This document shows, in pieces, positions 28,679 through 38,413 of a stretch of DNA of 64,000 bases; within the stretch, counting starts at the first letter, position 1; every line of letters begins with the position of its first letter. Where the stretch lies: NCBI RefSeq assembly GCF_042660705.1, contig NZ_JBHSUQ010000002.1; one strand, given 5' to 3'. Source of the DNA: Undibacterium_A arcticum (GTDB taxonomy: Bacteria > Pseudomonadota > Gammaproteobacteria > Burkholderiales > Burkholderiaceae_D). The notes under the pieces are model-generated. The model was given only the letters and a program-made list of their open reading frames with translations. It searched no databases and was not told where the DNA came from. The position numbers and the translations under genes are program-made.

Positions 28679-29565
28679 TTAGATCCAGACCTCGACCGAA
28701 TGTGCGTGGCGGTCATCGACCAGCGGAATGGCCGGGCCGGGCCGCTCGATACCATCGATTGTCAATCTCGCGTTGCCGTCCGTGGTGTGCGGCAGCACGG
28801 TAATGTGGTAATCCGTTTTCCGATAGCGGTAGATCACTTCGAATGACTTCCAGTCGGCAGGCACGCACGGCGCAAAATGCAATTGCTCTGCTTCGAGTCT
28901 CAGGCCCAGGAGTGATTCGACGATGAATTGGTACATCCAGCCGGCCGAGCCGGTGTACCACGTCCAACCGCCGCGTCCGACGTGCGGCGCAAGTGCATAG
29001 ACATCCGACGCCAGCACGTAAGGCTCCGTCTTATAAACCGCAATCGCATCCACCGACGCGGCACGATTGATCGGATTGATCATCTTGCACAGTTGCCAGG
29101 CTCGCTCGGCGTTGCCCAAGGCAGCAAACGCCATCGCGGCCCAGACCGCCGCGTGGGTGTATTGGCCGCCATTCTCGCGCACGCCGCGCAGATACCCTTT
29201 GATGTAACCGGGATTGGGTTCGAACTGGCCGAACGGCGGATCGAGCAATTGGATCAATGCCCCCTCGCGGCGCACGAGTTCCCTGTCGACAGCGTCCATT
29301 GCTTGGCGCGCGCGCTGCGCATCGCCCGCGCCAGCGGCAGCCACAGGTAATCATCCGAACAATGGGTGCGCACTCCCCGTCCCGCCGGCGGATGCCACCA
29401 GTGCTGGACGTCGCCTTCGGGAAACTGGCGCGACGCACAGCGCAGCAGATGCTCGCGCACCAGCGCCGGCGCGGCGTGGACAAGCGACCTCACGTCTTGA
29501 AGCTGATCGCGGAAGCCGAATGCGCCGCTCGCTTGATAGAACGCAGTGCGCCCCCATAACCGGCA
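28679..29565 (-). pseudogene. Cyclic beta-1,2-glucan synthase (GH94) C-terminal fragment
   Basis: Frames joined by at least one shift give RTAFYQASGAFGFRDQLQDV, HLLRCASRQFPEGDVQHWWH, CSDDYLWLPLA, then LLDPPFGQFEPNPGYIKGYL, GVRENGGQYTHAAVWAAMAF and GGWTWYTGSAGWMYQFIVES. These are the (alpha/alpha)6 phosphorylase-type (GH94) motifs found at the C-terminus of NdvB-like cyclic glucan synthases. The natural C-terminus and stop are at 28679. On the 5-prime side the gene is cut at about 29565, where a transposase scrap and transketolase sequence begin on the other strand. The glycosyltransferase part is absent. Confidence 0.85.
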
Positions 29566-29567
29566 CG

Positions 29568-29645
29568 CCAGGATCTGGATGGATGAAACGCTTTCACGGC
29601 GTTGCGCGGTATCTGGAAAACTATCTCGGCTGGCGCCGAATGCTC
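29568..29645 (+). pseudogene. Transposase C-terminal scrap at a recombination junction
   Basis: The plus frame reads GWMKRFHGVARYLENYLGWR RML, resembling the C-terminal signature of several DDE transposases (F.GVAT.YL.NYLGWRR). It sits exactly between the GH94 and transketolase fragments and is in frame with the latter. Confidence 0.5.
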
Positions 29646-30415
29646 GAGTATTTTGGGCAAAGCATTCATGCCATGGGCGTAATCATGAACGGCATGGCCG
29701 CGCATGGCGGAGCCGTGCCGTTCGGCGCGACATTCCTGGTTTTCTCCGATTACATGCGTCCGTCGGATCCGCCTTGCCGCGCTGATGGGCCTGCATGTGG
29801 TCTACGCTTTTACCCACGACAGCATTGCACTGGGCGAGGACGGCTCCACGCATCAACCGGTGGAGCAGCTTGCCAGCTTGCGCGCGGTGCCACGCCTGGT
29901 CGTGGTTCGCCCCGCCGATGCCAACGAAACCGCTAGCGCCTGGCGCGTTGCGGTGGAAACATGCGACCGACCGGTGGCACTGGTGTTGACGCGGCAGAAT
30001 GTCCGCACTCTCGACCGTACACAATTTGCTGCCGCCGACGGATTGCAGCGCGGTGCATACATCCTGGCCGATGCTCCGAACAGTAAACCTGAACTGATCC
30101 TGATCGCCAGTGGCTCGGAAGTCGCACTGATCGTCGCAGCGCAGCAACAACTGCTGACGCAGAACATCCAGGCGCGCATTGTCTCGATGCCGAGCTGGGA
30201 GATGTTCGATGGCCAGTCGCAGGAATACCGCGGCATGGTGTTGCCGCCGGCAATTGGCGCAAGGCTCGCGGTCGAAGCGGGCGTGGCACAAGGCTGGCAT
30301 CGCTATGTTGGCGACCGTGGCGATGTAATCGCGGTGGATCATTTCGGCGCGTCGGCGGCTGGCGAGGTTGTGATGCGCGAATACGGTTTTACAGTCGAGA
30401 ACGTTTGCAGGCGGG
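29646..30415 (+). pseudogene. Transketolase C-terminal fragment, frameshifted
   Basis: The first frame reads HAMGVIMNGMAAHGGAVPFG and ATFLVFSDYMRP. After a shift near 29760 the next frame reads IRLAALMGLHVVYAFTHDSI, ALGEDGSTHQPVEQLASLRA, RPADANETASAWRVAVE, SMPSWEMFDGQSQEY, GWHRYVGDRGDVIAVDHFGA and MREYGFTVENV. These are the pyrimidine-binding and C-terminal domains of transketolase. The thiamine-diphosphate-binding N-terminal half is missing, so no enzyme can result. Confidence 0.85.
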
Positions 30416-30492
30416 CAGTTGCCCTACTTCACATAGCACTTGTCGCCCGCGAAAGCATCCGTTGGAACCTGCGTTTGGGCAAACCGCTCGGA

Positions 30493-30948
30493 CTATTTAA
30501 CCGCAGGTATCCAAGAGATGACATCGCCACCGGAAATCTTGTCCTGAATTCGTTCAATCTCTGCCAGCAGGTTCAGCAATTTCTCTAACCATGGATAGCG
30601 CTGATAGCGTTGTGCTTTGTTCTTTATATCCAGGTCAGCGATGCACTGCGGGGTCAAAATGCGTGGCTGTGTCCTGCTGCATACCCCGCCATGAAGTTGC
30701 GCGCGTTTCCCGAGATACGCCATCGCACACTGTCGTTGGTACGCGACGACGCCACCATAACAACTGACAAAATCTTTGTTGTCGTGGTGCCCTGTGATGT
30801 GATGTATATAGGCCTTCCAGTCCCCCGCACGAATGTCAATCGTCACCGCTTTGGGATAGACGTCGGGCACCAGGTCGTTTGAGTAAAGTGCCACTGACAC
30901 ACTACCTCCGATGCCACGCAATTGAATTGCCATTGAATTCTTATTCAT
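30493..30948 (-). CDS. Hypothetical protein, 151 residues
   Basis: An open frame beginning MNKNSMAIQLRGIGGSVSVA with several His and Cys residues and a helical end (WLEKLLNLLAEIERIQDKIS). No signal or membrane segment. I do not recognise it. It converges with the transketolase fragment. It could be an accessory gene or a chance frame. Confidence 0.4.
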   Translation of the reverse strand: MNKNSMAIQLRGIGGSVSVALYSNDLVPDVYPKAVTIDIRAGDWKAYIHHITGHHDNKDFVSCYGGVVAYQRQCAMAYLGKRAQLHGGVCSRTQPRILTPQCIADLDIKNKAQRYQRYPWLEKLLNLLAEIERIQDKISGGDVISWIPAVK

Positions 30949-31496
30949 TCCCGACCAGCGTTCGTTTCCATAGTTGTCGCCATCCCCGCTTTGCCTCTCA
31001 TTCCATCCTAACCTATCCTATCGGAAACCCCGATTTCTTGTACTGGGTTAACGGCAATCTTAGCTTCCGTTGCTTTTTTAAGACGTCTGCGTTGCCCGGC
31101 GGCTACATGCCGCCTTGCACGCTTTACTGAATGACGTCTGGAGCGATATCGCAGACCAACGAGCAACGACAAAGCGATTCCTGATTCTCCCTGCTTGCTC
31201 GGACGAGCACAGAATCCCGCGAATCCCGGAGTCGAGCTCTCCCACCACTAACGCCAAAACAGTTGCTTCCAGCCATCAAAAAGACAAGGAGCCAGCTGGT
31301 CGATGTGCGACGTACATAGATCCATCAGTCCCCTATCGCAGAACGCCAAGATTGCCTAAAAACAACAAGTCGCCCATGAGAAAATCCGTTAGAGACTTCT
31401 CGCGTATTGCTTTTTTTGAAATTCTAAAATGTGAACAAGCGGACACCGCTGGAGTCCAATTAATGGGGAATCTCCCAACCTGAACAGGAGCTGGCA
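30949..31496. other. Region without a recognised gene
   Basis: A plus frame at 31115-31483 is long enough to be noticed but has no family signature and an untypical Ser/Pro/Thr composition. The promoter of the CsbD gene should lie near its end. Confidence 0.35.
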
Positions 31497-31670
31497 ATGA
31501 ACAAAGATCAAGTGAAAGGCGCCGTCAAGGATGCGGCTGGTAAGGTGCAACAAAAAGTTGGCGAGGTCGCCGGTAGCAAAGAGCAGCAGGTCAAGGGCCT
31601 AGAGAAGCAGGTCGAGGGCCAAGCACAGAAAACCCTTGGTGACGTCAAACACGCAATCAAGAAACCATAA
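31497..31670 (+). CDS. CsbD-family stress protein
   Basis: A 57-residue protein, MNKDQVKGAVKDAAGKVQQK VGEVAG, with the KGxxKxxxGKxxxxxG repeats of the CsbD family, Lys/Gln-rich and unstructured-to-helical. AGGAG lies eight bases before the ATG and a terminator follows at 31696. CsbD proteins are general-stress proteins of unknown mechanism. It is the short CsbD type, distinct from the one at 40328. Confidence 0.85.
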   Translation: MNKDQVKGAVKDAAGKVQQKVGEVAGSKEQQVKGLEKQVEGQAQKTLGDVKHAIKKP

Positions 31671-31695
31671 GCACGGCAAAGCTCATAGAGAAATA

Positions 31696-31722
31696 GACGG
31701 CGGGTACCCCGCCGTTTTTTTG
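31696..31722 (+). terminator. Rho-independent terminator after CsbD
   Basis: ACGGCGGG and CCCCGCCGT form a tight GC hairpin with a two-base loop, followed by T7. It lies 26 bases past the CsbD stop. Confidence 0.85.
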
Positions 31723-31875
31723 TGTCCGATAGAAACCGGCAGCATCTTAAAAATGCCAACTATTAGTTTCAAGCATCCACGGCGGCCATGGAGACATAAG
31801 AACGAATAACCATGAAAAATCTCGCGACCAAATTAAAGTTGGGCGCCTTAGGTAAGTTGAGGAAGGTAACCGCAG

Positions 31876-32289
31876 ATGACAAAAATGGACATGATCTGGA
31901 TCGCAGTTGCGAGCATGCTTCACCCTGAAACCAGCACCTCCAAGACCGTCAGTCGCGGTCAAATCGAAGCACAGGTGGCAAAACTCTTCGGTCCATCGAT
32001 CACGCCGATCACGCCAGTCATGATCGAAAGGCATTTGGTCAGCTCGGAAGACCGGCAAGCGGACAAGGCAAATCCCCAGCGCGGAGGCAGTCGAAACCGG
32101 TATCTGTTCAAGACTGTCGATGGAAACGCGGCGTCGCGCGATGGGAGATTTCGCCTGTACAAACAGGTCGATGCCAAGCATGATGGAGAGGATAAATCTG
32201 GACCTGCACATCCAGATCCCGTGGCCATTGACGGTGCCTATCGCTACATTATAGGGTGGTACAAAGACCGGTATGTCGCGTCCGTGTAG
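31876..32289 (+). CDS. Conserved hypothetical protein, 137 residues
   Basis: MTKMDMIWIAVASMLHPETS, then SRGQIEAQVAKLFGPSITPI TPVMIERHLV, SSEDRQADKANPQRGGSRNR YLF and a C-terminal YRYIIGWYKDRYVASV. The first part has the look of a winged-helix domain with a start of S/T.T.SR..IE.QV, and similar proteins are annotated as hypothetical in many bacteria. Intact, soluble. GAAGG stands upstream but at long distance. Function unknown. Confidence 0.65.
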   Translation: MTKMDMIWIAVASMLHPETSTSKTVSRGQIEAQVAKLFGPSITPITPVMIERHLVSSEDRQADKANPQRGGSRNRYLFKTVDGNAASRDGRFRLYKQVDAKHDGEDKSGPAHPDPVAIDGAYRYIIGWYKDRYVASV

Positions 32290-32327
32290 CAAAGGTCGGG
32301 TTAATCAGCCGCCCAACATCGGGCTCA

Positions 32328-32358
32328 CCGGGACCACCCGCCCTTCGGGTGGTCCCGG
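32328..32358. terminator. Perfect 13-bp hairpin
   Basis: CCGGGACCACCCG and CGGGTGGTCCCGG pair without mismatch around the loop CCCTT. There is no T tract, so intrinsic termination is uncertain. It lies 39 bases after the stop of the gene at 31876 and may act as an mRNA 3-prime stabiliser. Confidence 0.6.
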
Positions 32359-32478
32359 AGGGCGGTTAGCCCATATTGCACGGCTGTTTGAGAAATGCGA
32401 ACGGTCGATAGGGGGCAATCTGGGACATTGGCACTCAACTTGTTGCTATTGCTATTTTTGTCATGAAAGGAGGCACTT

Positions 32479-32736
32479 ATGCAGTCCGAGCATATTGAGG
32501 GCTATGAAATCGAGTATGCGGGCGTGTTATTGCCAAGTGACGATGGCTGGGCCGCCCATGTGGCAATCTATGGTCCCTCGCCGAATCCGATGCACAGAAA
32601 CTGTATTTTTGCCGATCAGGGCGTCTCTGTCGACACCGTCTTCCCAAATGCGGAGTCGGCTGAAGCCGAGGCGCATAAGGTCGCACTGTCGATGTTAGCG
32701 TCAGTAACTCACCACGGCGCTGGCGATACGAAATAG
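32479..32736 (+). CDS. Hypothetical protein, 85 residues
   Basis: A strong AAAGGAGG site stands before ATG 32479. The protein (MQSEHIEGYEIEYAGVLLPS, DDGWAAHVAIYGPSPNPMHR) is acidic and soluble, with beta-rich character in its first half and a helix near AESAEAEAHKVALSMLASV. No family recognised. The ribosome site makes it a real gene. Confidence 0.65.
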   Translation: MQSEHIEGYEIEYAGVLLPSDDGWAAHVAIYGPSPNPMHRNCIFADQGVSVDTVFPNAESAEAEAHKVALSMLASVTHHGAGDTK

Positions 32737-33015
32737 GGCCGGGTCATTTCAAATGCCGATCGGCTGCTTGGCGGCTGATCGACCGACCGCTCTGAGCCCA
32801 AAGGACTGGTCACGCGCCCGGCAGATTTCGACCGAGCCTAATCATTAGGCTCGACCACAATCGGATGGTCAGCGTAGACCTATAGTGAACGCACCCCGCG
32901 TGGACAGGCAAGCAGTTCGTGCCATGATTCGCAAAACAATTCATACGGGCCTATCATATTTGCGGACGCTCGGGGTATGGGGCCTTGTGGCGGCAAAACG
33001 CCTAGGAGAATGACC

Positions 33016-33498
33016 ATGAATAACAGAAACAACCTTTCCGCAGTTTCCGCTTTGCTGCTGGTCGCAGCACTCGCATTGCCTACCGGGAACGCAGCCGCAC
33101 AGGACGCAACGAGCGTCGCCGGCACTTATACCCCCGTCGTGGCCACGTCGTTCGGCGACAATCCGCGCGGCCAACTGATTCTAGGGTCTGACGGCCACTA
33201 TTCGCTCAATCTCGCACGCGCGACTCTGCCGAAGATCACCGCGGGTGCGCGAGGCAAAGGGACCGCAGAGGAAAACAAGGCGATCGTCGGAGGCAGCATC
33301 TTCCACTATGGCAAGTACACGGTGGACGCGAAAGAGAAAACCATTACGTTCAACGTCGAGGCCAGCACATTTCCGAATTGGGACGGCGCTACGTTCAAGC
33401 GACCATTCAAGGTTTCCGGGGATCAACTAACCTATACCGACAACGCACCATCGGGCGGCGGTGGCCCGCACGACGTGGTCTGGAAGCGCGTCAAGTAA
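33016..33498 (+). CDS. Exported lipocalin-like protein
   Basis: Start at ATG 33016 (MNNRNNLSAVSALLLVAALA), eight bases after TAGGAG; an ATG two codons earlier is possible. A signal peptide ends near AAAQD. The mature protein begins SVAGTYTPVVATSFGDNPRG, followed by QLILGSDGHYSLNL and later KYTVDAKEKTITFNVEAST, DGATFKRPFKVSGDQLTYTD, the beta-barrel pattern of lipocalin-like (Lipocalin_5 type) domains. Periplasmic. Ligand unknown. Intact frame. Confidence 0.8.
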   Translation: MNNRNNLSAVSALLLVAALALPTGNAAAQDATSVAGTYTPVVATSFGDNPRGQLILGSDGHYSLNLARATLPKITAGARGKGTAEENKAIVGGSIFHYGKYTVDAKEKTITFNVEASTFPNWDGATFKRPFKVSGDQLTYTDNAPSGGGGPHDVVWKRVK

Positions 33499-33832
33499 GC
33501 ATTGCACTGAGGCGCGTTATTTGTTGCATGCCTCAGCCCCGCGCAAGTGGGGCAGGTTTACCGATCAGTCTTTTCTAGAAGAACGGGGATCAGTTCTGCA
33601 TGACTGTCGTTTCAGAGTCGCTTTCCGCCCTCCCCCGACGGGCACTTGCCGGCCGATAGGGTCGCAAATTAAAGGTTCCAGGCTCGAATTACATTCGCGT
33701 TGCGGGATTATTTGCCCCCAGGTACCGCGAAGGATTCCTATGGAGATGAAGCGGACGCCATACGGTACTCATCCTCACCGCCATCGCTACATTGCGGCGG
33801 CGCCCGATGGCGTCCCCCACACTGAGTGACCT
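33499..33832. other. Intergenic stretch
   Basis: No recognisable gene. GC-rich short frames only. Confidence 0.3.
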
Positions 33833-34797
33833 GTGCAAACACCTATTCCCAAACGAACAGCTGTATTTATCAATGCCTCGGCAGGCGACGGATATACTTC
33901 CGAATGGGCAAGGCATCTCGCCGATAAATTTCAATCCCATGGCATGAGTGCGCACGTGACGCTCGCACGGAGCGGTGACGAGATTCTTGAGGCGTCCCAA
34001 TTCGCAGCAAGGGACGGGTATGAGGTGATTGTCGCCGGCGGTGGTGACGGCACCATCAATACGGTTGCGTCAGCCCTGGTCGGAACCGATATCGCGTTTG
34101 GAGTCCTTCCACTCGGAACATTGAACCATTTTGCGAAAGACTTGCATATTCCTCTGGACCTTGATGCAGCGGTTCGCAATATCGCGGCTCTGCACAGCGT
34201 CAAGATCGACGCCGCCGAGGTGAATGGTCGGATCTTTCTCAATAATTCGAGCCTCGGACTGTACCCTGACATCGTACGACATCGTGAAACACAACAGAGG
34301 CGACTGGGAAGAGGAAAATGGCCCGCTTTTTCTGGGCTACCGTGACGGCATTGCGTCGCTATCCGTTTTTGAACGTGACGCTCAGCTTGAATAATGAAGA
34401 ACATAAGCGCCGCACGCCATTCATCTTTGTCGGCAATAATGAATATTTGATGGAAGGCTTTAATATTGGTGGGCGTAAGCGCCTTGACTCCGGGCAGTTG
34501 TGCCTGTATGTCACGCACCGTACCGGGCGCCTGGGGCTATTGTTGCTCGCGATCCGTGCGCTCTTCGGCCGGCTGCGACAGGCAAAAGACTTCGACGCGG
34601 TTGCCGCGAGAGAAGTTTTGATTGAAACGCGACACAAACGCATCCGCGTTGCCACGGATGGTGAAGTGACTGTCATGGAGACACCTCTGCGTTACCGAAA
34701 CTGTCCGGGCGCGTTAAATGTCATTGTGCCGCAAGACGTCGATACGAAAGCAGCAAATCATGCGGACGCTGGTCCATCTGTCGGATCTCCACTTTGA
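33833..34797 (+). pseudogene. Diacylglycerol kinase family lipid kinase, frameshifted
   Basis: From GTG 33833 the frame gives AVFINASAGDGYTSEWARHL, VIVAGGGDGTINTVASALVG with the GGGDGT nucleotide motif, and FGVLPLGTLNHFAKDLHIP. It ends early after WPAFSGLP. From 34318 the next frame continues FFWATVTALRRYPFLNVTLS and GNNEYLMEGFNIGGRKRLDS to 34797. The break is in the T5 run at 34327-34331. Restored, the protein is about 320 residues. The family phosphorylates diacylglycerol or related lipids at the membrane. Its end overlaps the start of the metallophosphoesterase fragment. Confidence 0.85.
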
Positions 34798-34935
34798 TCG
34801 CATTGATCATGCACTGATCACACCTTTGATCGCGCTTGTAAGGGAATCGTGTCCTGACCTTGTTGTTGTTTCCGGCGACCTGACACAACGTGCGCGCACG
34901 GCGCAATTCAAAGACGCACGTCGTTTTGTACCCGT
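34760..34935 (+). pseudogene. Metallophosphoesterase N-terminal fragment
   Basis: ATG 34760 gives MRTLVHLSDLHFDRIDHALI with the DLHF metal motif, then LVVVSGDLTQRARTAQFKDA with the GDLTQRA motif. Similarity stops near RRF (about 34935), before the GNHD block. It overlaps the end of the lipid-kinase gene by 38 bases, a typical operon arrangement. Downstream lies IS3 debris. Confidence 0.75.
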
Positions 34936-35014
34936 GTCGCCAGAGTACGGAGTACGCCGAACGATGATGATGTGGTCGAGCGCGAGCATGGGCAAGAGCG
35001 GGCGACGCGATGAA

Positions 35015-35480
35015 TTACCCGTGTTTCATCCTACTCCGGCTTGAATGTGTCGATTCCGAAATACAGCGCGTCGGGCTGCGGTAGTCGAGACTTTGGCGCG
35101 GCCGGCGCGCATTGTAGAAATTGAAGTAACTCGCCAAAGCACTGAACCATTGCGTAGGCATGCAAGTAAAATCTTCATTCTCGACGCTCATCCGCAGCCG
35201 CTCAACGAAGACGTTGTCGATCCAACGTCCCTTGCCATCCATGCTCACACGCACACGATTGTCCAACAGCGGCCTGGTGAAATCCTCGTCGGTGAACTGG
35301 CTGCCCTGATCCGCATTGAATATCTCAGGTGCACCGTAGCGCAATAGTGTACTCTGAGCCTCGACGCAGAAGTCAGTAATCATCGCACATTAGATACGCG
35401 AATCCGCACGCCATTGGCGGGTACTTGATGTCGCAAGCCCAGACTGATTGGACAGCGTGAGTGCGGGATGTGGCTGGCTA
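35015..35480 (-). pseudogene. IS3-family OrfB (integrase core) fragments
   Basis: From 35383 the frame gives RYGAPEIFNADQGSQFTDED, MDGKGRWIDNVFVERLRMSV and YFNFYNARRPRQSLDYRSP, the second Asp and Glu regions of the IS3 rve domain. Upstream, near 35390-35470, a piece with VWACDIKYPPMACGFAYL represents the first Asp region. The part between is deleted. No inverted repeats seen. Confidence 0.75.
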
Positions 35481-35630
35481 GCGGCGCAGTCGATAACCTT
35501 GCATGCATCGCAGTTCAACATTTAACGCCAGCGTTTTTTCTGTCTAAACTACCCGAACCACCCCTGCCAACGTGAACCTTCGCGACCTTCACGCCACAAA
35601 CGGACTACGGGCATGCAGCATTCGATCCGC

Positions 35631-35874
35631 CTAACCGCGAGCGAGGATCATCGCAATATGTTTCTGGGCGAACTCTACTGCCGTTTCCTTATTCTGGGCC
35701 ACATTATAGAACTCCACTTCTAGGCCCGGGTGACCGATCCCGACGGTATAACCGGCCGGCTTATCACAACGGTAGATAAAACCATAACATTTGCCGTCGT
35801 AGTACACCACCCAATCTTCCCGTATTGGAGGGCGTCCTCGGGTCGCATCTCTTAACTCAATTTCTGGTGTTGCC
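35631..35874 (-). pseudogene. Hypothetical gene interrupted at codon 2-3 by IS21
   Basis: Reading from the IS edge, the frame gives PEIELRDATRGRPPIREDWV and then VVYYDGKCYGFIYRCDKPAG to a stop at 35631. The lost start is found across the element: ATG GCA AC at 38537-38530, after a GGAAG site. Removing the IS and one 6-bp duplication restores MATPEIELRD. The protein is about 82 residues, soluble, unknown. It is a clean insertional knockout. Confidence 0.8.
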
Positions 35875-35884
35875 TGCGTAATCC

Positions 35885-35968
35885 AGCCAAACTGGACGCC
35901 TAATCCGCCGCAAACTGGACACGCGGTCCAGCGCAAACTGGACACGCATTCCACGCCAAACTGGACAC
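35885..35968. repeat. IS21 left-end repeats, four copies at 23-bp spacing
   Basis: CAAACTGGAC occurs at 35888, 35911, 35934 and 35957, always 23 bp apart, with CC or TCCA before most copies. These are the presumed transposase-binding sites, two helical turns apart on one face. Confidence 0.9.
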
Positions 35969-36002
35969 TTCGGGCGCGACGACGCGGGGTCGAAGTTGGG
36001 TT

Positions 36003-36755
36003 TTACTCCTGAGCGAGCTGGTTTGTCAATCGACTACGCTTTTTACGTAGTGATTCGCCCTTCAGCGTCAGCTGATGCGCGTTGTGCACCAGGCGGTCGA
36101 GGATGGCATCGGCCAGCGTGGCGTCGCCGATGGCGGCATGCCAGTGGTCCACCGGAAGCTGGCTGGTCACGATGGTCGAACGCGCGTTGTGGCGGTCGTC
36201 CAGCACCTCCAGCAGGTCGCGGCGGTGCACGTCGTCGAGCACTGCCAGTCCCCAGTCGTCGATCGTCAGGACGTCGACCTTGGCGAGCTGCTTGAGCAAC
36301 TTGCTGTAACGACCGTCGGCACGACCGATGCTCAGCTCGTCGAGCAGGCGCGGCAGGCGAACGTAGTAGGCGCTATAGCCCTGCCGGCAGGCCTGGTGGG
36401 CCAACGCGCACGCGAGCCAAGTCTTTCCGACACCCGTCGGGCCGGTGAGCAGCACATTCTGTTTTTCGCGCAGCCACTGCCCGGCCAGCAGGCGCTGGAA
36501 CAGCGCCTTGTCCAAGCCTCGTGCGTGACGGTAGTCGGTGTCCTCGGCGGCGGTGTTAGGCTTGAGCTTTGCGCGCAACAGGCGCTGTGCCAGCAGGCGT
36601 CCATCGCGCTCGGTGGTCTCGCGGTCGATCAGCAGACCAAGGCGCTCTTCGAAGCCAAGATGGTCGAGATCGAGACTGGCTTGTTCGGTCAGGGCGCGCG
36701 CCATTCCAAAGAGCTTGAGCTGGTTCAGTTTTTCGTGGGTGGGATGGTTCAACAT
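36003..36755 (-). CDS. istB: IS21 helper ATPase IstB
   Basis: A 250-residue protein. LTGPTGVGKTWLACALAHQA is the Walker A motif, VLTIDDWGLAVLDDVHRRDL Walker B, and STIVTSQLPVDHWH the sensor region. The N-terminus LNQLKLFGMARALTEQ is typical of IstB. It is a DnaC/DnaA-like AAA+ protein that helps the IstA transposase choose targets. ATG and stop are undamaged and the gene lies 24 bases after istA. Confidence 0.95.
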   Translation of the reverse strand: MLNHPTHEKLNQLKLFGMARALTEQASLDLDHLGFEERLGLLIDRETTERDGRLLAQRLLRAKLKPNTAAEDTDYRHARGLDKALFQRLLAGQWLREKQNVLLTGPTGVGKTWLACALAHQACRQGYSAYYVRLPRLLDELSIGRADGRYSKLLKQLAKVDVLTIDDWGLAVLDDVHRRDLLEVLDDRHNARSTIVTSQLPVDHWHAAIGDATLADAILDRLVHNAHQLTLKGESLRKKRSRLTNQLAQE

Positions 36756-36779
36756 TGTCGTCCTTTTTTTGGGATGTGG

Positions 36780-38336
36780 TTAGTGCAAGTGCAAGCTGGT
36801 TTGGTAGTAGGCGGCGCCGCGGACATTCTCATGCTCAGGCAGATCCAGTACGCGCTGGTCGGCCGCCTGTACCTGCTGGTCCAGACCATGCTTGAGGATT
36901 GAATGCACGCTCTTCCAGCTCACGGCGTTGTGCTTGAGCGCGCGCACGCATGCCGCTTCCAGCCGTGCCGTTCCAAACTCCTGCCCAAGGCGCAACACGC
37001 CAAGGCAGCTGCGGAACGCCTGCTGCGGGTGGCGGCGCTGATGCAGCAGACGCTCGATCAGCACTTCCGTACGCGGCCCTATCGCGGTCGCCTGGCTACG
37101 CAGGGTTTCCGCCGTCACCCCAGCGACTGCCCGATGGGCCGGCGGCATGTGCGCGTCGATCGTTGTGTGCCGCCCCTTGAAGGTGCAGTGGACATGGCTT
37201 GCCAGTCGCGTGCCGCGATGGAATACCTCCACCGTCGTGGCGGTCGTGCGCACGTCGACCTGCTGGCGGGCGAACTGGCACGGCACCGAGTAGTAATGCC
37301 CGCCGACGTCGACGTGGTAGTCGATGCCGACCCGCGCCAGCTTCCATTCGGCGTACTCGTAAGCCTTCTCTGGCAAGGGCCGCAGTGCCGGTTGGTCCAT
37401 CTCGGCGAAGGCGCTGGCGCGACATCCTGGCAGCTTCTTGAACGGGCGCGCGTTCAGGTCCGTGAGCAGATCACGCAGCACGCGATTGAGTTCGTTGATG
37501 CTGAAGAAGCGCTGGTGGCGCAGGCGTGCCAGGACCCAGCGTTCGACCACCAGCACGCCGTTCTCGACCTTGGCCTTGTCCTTGGGCTTGCGTGCCCGCG
37601 CCGGCAGCACCCCCACCTCGTAGTGGCTGGCCAGATCCTGGTAGGTGGGGTTAATGTCCGGCTCGTAGCGCGATGCCTTGGTGACGCCGCTGCGCAGGTT
37701 GTCTGGCACCCATAGTTCGGTCGTTCCTCCGTAGAAGTTCATGGGCCGCACGTGGCTGCCGATCCAGTCCGGCAGTTGCTGGCTCCAGGTCGCTTCAAGG
37801 AAGGTGTAGTTGGATGCCCCGAGCACGGCAACGAAGATCTGCGCCTCCCGGATTTCGCCGCTGTGCTGGTCCGTGACCGACACCGTCTGGCCGGCATAGT
37901 CGAGGAACAGCCGTTCTCCCGGTGTGTGGGTCTGTCGCATCGACAGGGTCAGGCGCTGGCGCCAGCGCCGGTAGTGCCCGCAGAAGGCGCTGTACTGGTA
38001 GCCTTCGGGCTGCTCGGACTTGTACTCCTGCCACAGCAGGTCGAGCGTCACGCCCTTGCGGCGCAGGCCGTCGTGTACCTGCGCCCAGTCGGGCTCGGGG
38101 CGTTGCACCGCCGATGGCTCGCTTGGAGGGAATAGCAAGCGGTCAAGCGCCTGCTCGTCCATCTCCGGTGGTAGGGGGTAGCTTAGGCCAGCCAGCTTGA
38201 TGCGCGACAGGTAGTCGCTGACCGTGGTTGGCGAGGCGCCGATGACGCGGGCAATTTCCCGCTTGGAACGGCCGAGTTCAAAAAACAGCCGAAGGACTTC
38301 TAAGATTTTACGCATGGATAACCTGTTGTTGGCCAT
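36780..38336 (-). CDS. istA: IS21 transposase IstA
   Basis: A 518-residue protein with a helix-turn-helix N-terminus (KREIARVIGASPTTVSDYLS), then the DDE core: LFLDYAGQTVSVTD with the first Asp, LWVPDNLRSGVTKASRYEPD with the second Asp and ARPRKPKDKAKVENG-like ARKPKDKAKVENGVLVVERW with the Glu. The C-terminal part binds the terminal repeats. Intact and followed by istB. Confidence 0.95.
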   Translation of the reverse strand: MANNRLSMRKILEVLRLFFELGRSKREIARVIGASPTTVSDYLSRIKLAGLSYPLPPEMDEQALDRLLFPPSEPSAVQRPEPDWAQVHDGLRRKGVTLDLLWQEYKSEQPEGYQYSAFCGHYRRWRQRLTLSMRQTHTPGERLFLDYAGQTVSVTDQHSGEIREAQIFVAVLGASNYTFLEATWSQQLPDWIGSHVRPMNFYGGTTELWVPDNLRSGVTKASRYEPDINPTYQDLASHYEVGVLPARARKPKDKAKVENGVLVVERWVLARLRHQRFFSINELNRVLRDLLTDLNARPFKKLPGCRASAFAEMDQPALRPLPEKAYEYAEWKLARVGIDYHVDVGGHYYSVPCQFARQQVDVRTTATTVEVFHRGTRLASHVHCTFKGRHTTIDAHMPPAHRAVAGVTAETLRSQATAIGPRTEVLIERLLHQRRHPQQAFRSCLGVLRLGQEFGTARLEAACVRALKHNAVSWKSVHSILKHGLDQQVQAADQRVLDLPEHENVRGAAYYQTSLHLH

Positions 38337-38413
38337 AGGCCTTTCTCCGGAAAAATTTCCCAGAGTGCCACAGTTATCCCGCGTCGCTACGCTTTCTCAG
38401 ACCGCTTCAAACT

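Noticed and set aside
36075..36902. 275-codon plus-strand frame, and another at 36903-37715
   Set aside because: Antisense shadows of istB and istA in GC-rich DNA.
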